Made by a program: the position numbers and the translations under genes
In this document: piece after piece, positions 6,107 through 7,950 of the stretch
Layout of the letters: each line of letters begins with the position of its first letter
Numbering within the stretch: position 1 is the first letter of the stretch
Assembly (NCBI GenBank): GCA_015661465.1
Contig: DQVZ01000074.1
Coordinates: forward strand, 1-7,950
Origin: Aquifex aeolicus
Lineage (GTDB): Bacteria > Aquificota > Aquificia > Aquificales > Aquificaceae
Length of the DNA stretch: 7,950 nucleotides
Direction: 5' to 3'
Notes under the pieces: model-generated
Seen by the model: the letters and a program-made list of their open reading frames with translations, nothing else
Databases searched by the model: none
Told to the model about the DNA's origin: nothing

Positions 6107-6985
6107 TCATTTGATTAAAACGAGAAAGGAATCTCCCTTGTAATTTTCTGCCAGCATACCTATATCGTAATCTCCGAAAACGTAATGAACTATTACGGGA
6201 AGGGGACAATCCTTTAACTTCACAATACCTTTTGCCCTTATTACATCCTCGGGTAAGGATTTTAAGAAGTTTACGAGTTCCTCTTCCGTGAGTTCTTTAT
6301 CAAAATGAATTACTTCTTCTTTTCTATTTTCGTGGGAATGAATATGAATCTTTTCTTTAAGGTGTTCAGGTGTTCCCGTTCCTTTGAACACCTCCGCAGG
6401 AACTTTTCCGTAAACCCCCCTGTAGACTTTATAAAAACTTTCCTTTTGCTCTTGAGAAAAGAGGTTTACTACTTTATACTTGTCTTTGATATTTCTTACT
6501 TCTTCCTCTACCTTTGCTATATGTTCTTCGCTTACGATATCTATCTTATTGAGAACCACTATATTTGCCGTTGCAAGTTGATACTTTGCAGTTTCGTCGT
6601 CTTTATACTTAAAGAAATTTTTTGTATCTACGACACATATAACACCTTCCACAAATAGACCTAAGGTCTTTAGACTAAAAACTATAGGGAAAGGTTCTGC
6701 AGTTCCTGAGGTTTCAACTATAAGCGCTTCGGGATTATAATCTTGAATGAGCCTTTGAACTGAGCTTTCAAATTCAGCACTCAGTTTACAACATATACAA
6801 CCTTCCGAGAGTTCTATAACTTCTGAATAGACGTTCTGTAAGATTTTTCCATCTACACCTACTTCACCAAACTCATTTACAATTATTGCAACCTTTCTGT
6901 CTTTAAGATGTTCTTTTACAGAATTTATTATTAAGCTTGTCTTACCGCTTCCTAAAAAACCTGTTATCACAAAAGAGGAAACCAT
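6107..6985 (-). CDS. COG0523/G3E-family GTPase, putative metallochaperone (CobW-like)
   Basis: This 292-residue cytosolic P-loop GTPase belongs to the G3E class (relatives: CobW, YeiR, YjiA, ZNG1, nitrile-hydratase activators), which use GTP to deliver metal ions to client proteins. Features seen: Walker A 'GFLGSGKT' (9-16); 'IIVNEFGEVGVD' (34-45); the metal-binding CxCC in 'GCICCKL' (62-68; C63, C65, C66); 'ETSGTAEP' (91-98), a switch II region; and the guanine-specificity motif 'NKID' (146-149). The C-terminal CobW domain (about 223-290) includes 'VIRAKGIVKL'. A short linker holds 'HIHSH' (214-218) and H227, possibly a metal-sensing or donor site. The metal and client cannot be read from sequence; zinc or cobalt is usual in the family. 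It lies between mltG (29 bp) and deoC (1 bp), neither an obvious client. The ATG at 6985-6983 fits the family start and has no Shine-Dalgarno sequence. Confidence 0.92.
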   Translation of the reverse strand: MVSSFVITGFLGSGKTSLIINSVKEHLKDRKVAIIVNEFGEVGVDGKILQNVYSEVIELSEGCICCKLSAEFESSVQRLIQDYNPEALIVETSGTAEPFPIVFSLKTLGLFVEGVICVVDTKNFFKYKDDETAKYQLATANIVVLNKIDIVSEEHIAKVEEEVRNIKDKYKVVNLFSQEQKESFYKVYRGVYGKVPAEVFKGTGTPEHLKEKIHIHSHENRKEEVIHFDKELTEEELVNFLKSLPEDVIRAKGIVKLKDCPLPVIVHYVFGDYDIGMLAENYKGDSFLVLIK

Positions 6986-6989
6986 AGTT

Positions 6990-7007
6990 TTTAAGTATAG
7001 ACTTAAA
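6990..7007 (-). repeat. Small hairpin between mltG and the GTPase gene
   Basis: On the minus strand TTTAAGT, loop CTAT, ACTTAAA gives a perfect 7-bp stem (2 G/C pairs) ending 4 nt before the GTPase ATG. No T-run follows, so it is not an intrinsic terminator. It contains TATACT (7001-6996), which could be a -10 element or affect initiation on a gene lacking a Shine-Dalgarno sequence. The evidence is weak, as AT-rich DNA forms such repeats easily. Confidence 0.3.
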
Positions 7008-7014
7008 GAAAAAT

Positions 7015-7950
7015 TTACCGACCTGCTTTCCTCATATTCCTCAGATGCTCTACATAAGTTCTGGAAAAGTAATGTTTCTGTCCGTACTTGTCTGCAACAA
7101 AGTAAAGGTAGTCGACATCTGCGGGATAAAGTGCAGCTTTTAGGGAAGCAAGTCCGGGATTGGATATAGGTCCGGGGGGAAGTCCGTAGTACATATAGGT
7201 ATTGTAGGGGTCGTCGAGTTTATAAAATTTTTTTAACAGTTTTCCTCTCCAGAAACCATTCCTTTTTGCAGCGTATATGACCGTAGGGTCTATTTGTAGT
7301 TTCATCCCCCTTTTTAAACGGTTGTAAATTACAGCTGCTATTAACGGTTTTTCCTTATCCAGGAAAGTTTCTTTTTCTACCATAGAAGCTACAATTACCC
7401 AGGTCTCCACTGAGAGGTTTTTCTTTTTTAACTCTCTTCTCATTTCTTCGGTTTTAGAAAGGAAGTTTTTATACATAACATCTATTATCTTTAGAGGATG
7501 TGTATTCTTCGAAAAATAATAAGTATCCGGAAATAGGAAGCCTTCCATAGATGGTACGTTCAGATTATATCTTTCGGCTACCTTTTCCGATAGGGCGTAT
7601 TTTAAGAAATCCTCACCACTACATATATTGTTTCTCTCCAGATTTTTGGCTATTTCAAAAAGGTCATCACCCTCCTTTACGGTAATTTTGTACAGTTTAG
7701 TTTTACCCTCTTCGAGGATTTTATACACATCGTAAACACTCAGGAAACCTTTAAATTCATATTCCCCCGCTTCCAGTTTACTCCTTTTAAATGCGTGAAG
7801 AATTAGAAAGTAATATTTTGAACTTATAATCCCATTATTTTCCAGTTTTTTTGCAATATCGGGAACCGGTGTACCGTATTTAATTTCAACCACTTTAGGC
7901 TCTATATATACTGGTTTTACAATTTCATAAACCACATACCCTGTAGCACC
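7015..7950 (-). CDS. mltG: Endolytic murein transglycosylase MltG (YceG-like), 5'-truncated
   Basis: This inner-membrane enzyme cuts nascent glycan strands in the periplasm, probably setting their length as a terminase. The frame is open to the right edge. An in-frame GTG at 7935-7933 exists, but the codons before it (GATGY) continue without a stop, and MltG normally has an N-terminal membrane anchor, so the start is probably outside the window. Counted from that GTG, the N-terminal part includes LysM-like segments ('GTPVPDIAKKLENNGIIS' 21-38; 'VKEGDDLFEIAKNLE' 86-100). The catalytic domain has 'EGFLFPDTYYF' (131-141), the catalytic glutamate E187 in 'ASMVEKET' (183-190), 'RLKRGMKLQIDPTVIY' (206-221), 'YGLPPGPISNPG' (250-261) and the ending 'HYFSRTYVEHLRNM' (288-301). 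It is the first visible gene of the minus-strand run; its TAA is 29 bp before the GTPase start. Confidence 0.94.
   Translation of the reverse strand, partial: GATGYVVYEIVKPVYIEPKVVEIKYGTPVPDIAKKLENNGIISSKYYFLILHAFKRSKLEAGEYEFKGFLSVYDVYKILEEGKTKLYKITVKEGDDLFEIAKNLERNNICSGEDFLKYALSEKVAERYNLNVPSMEGFLFPDTYYFSKNTHPLKIIDVMYKNFLSKTEEMRRELKKKNLSVETWVIVASMVEKETFLDKEKPLIAAVIYNRLKRGMKLQIDPTVIYAAKRNGFWRGKLLKKFYKLDDPYNTYMYYGLPPGPISNPGLASLKAALYPADVDYLYFVADKYGQKHYFSRTYVEHLRNMRKAGR

Noticed and set aside
5528..6114. Three plus-strand open frames opposite deoC
   Set aside because: All are antisense to deoC, whose active-site motifs are complete; compositions are unlike real proteins of this genome.
6305..6658. 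Plus-strand open frame of 117 codons opposite the GTPase gene
   Set aside because: Phe/Tyr/Cys-rich antisense shadow; hydrophobic look comes from the complement of Lys/Glu codons.
7015..7935. GTG at 7935 as the true start of mltG
   Set aside because: The frame stays open to the window edge and the protein would lack the membrane anchor usual in MltG.
1..7950. CRISPR array, insertion sequence, tRNA/rRNA, toxin-antitoxin or other defence genes
   Set aside because: No regular direct repeats, transposase motifs, tRNA-like folds or defence domains are visible, and the coding regions fill almost the whole window.

Overview
The window is a compact, AT-rich stretch of bacterial chromosome with almost no non-coding DNA. 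The proteins are rich in Lys, Glu and Ile, as is typical of a hyperthermophile. Gene content, protein style and the mixing of unrelated genes in tight runs all suggest a deep-branching thermophile of the Aquificales, most like Aquifex. That assignment is recognition from memory; no database search was possible.

Layout. (1) Bases 1-723, + strand: the 3' part of a large protein related to the 2-hydroxyglutaryl-CoA dehydratase/activase (DUF2229-type) family, cut by the left edge. (2) Bases 709-1700, - strand: a two-gene unit of yggS (PLP homeostasis protein) followed by a short ModE-type winged-helix regulator, joined stop-to-start. (3) Bases 1730-2473, + strand: tpiA (triosephosphate isomerase), divergent from yggS across 29 bp. 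(4) Bases 2432-7950, - strand: a tight five-gene run in transcription order mltG (cut by the right edge), a COG0523/G3E metal-chaperone GTPase, deoC, a DinG/XPD-type Fe-S helicase, and a LptF/LptG-type lipopolysaccharide-export permease. The gaps are 29, 1, -4 and 12 bp.

How the genes relate. The five-gene run looks like one transcription unit but mixes cell-wall synthesis (mltG), metal delivery (G3E GTPase), deoxynucleoside catabolism (deoC), DNA repair (dinG-like) and outer-membrane lipid transport (lptF/G-like). Co-transcription probably reflects genome compaction more than a shared pathway. DeoC makes glyceraldehyde 3-phosphate, which TpiA interconverts with DHAP, but the two genes are convergent and not co-transcribed.

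I see no mobile element, CRISPR array, RNA gene or defence system, and no clear new biological system. The most interesting signals are small: a perfect 9-bp inverted repeat holding both divergent start codons (1697-1733), a perfect 9-bp inverted repeat across the tpiA stop codon (2461-2485), convergent genes that overlap in coding sequence at both junctions, and near absence of Shine-Dalgarno sequences.
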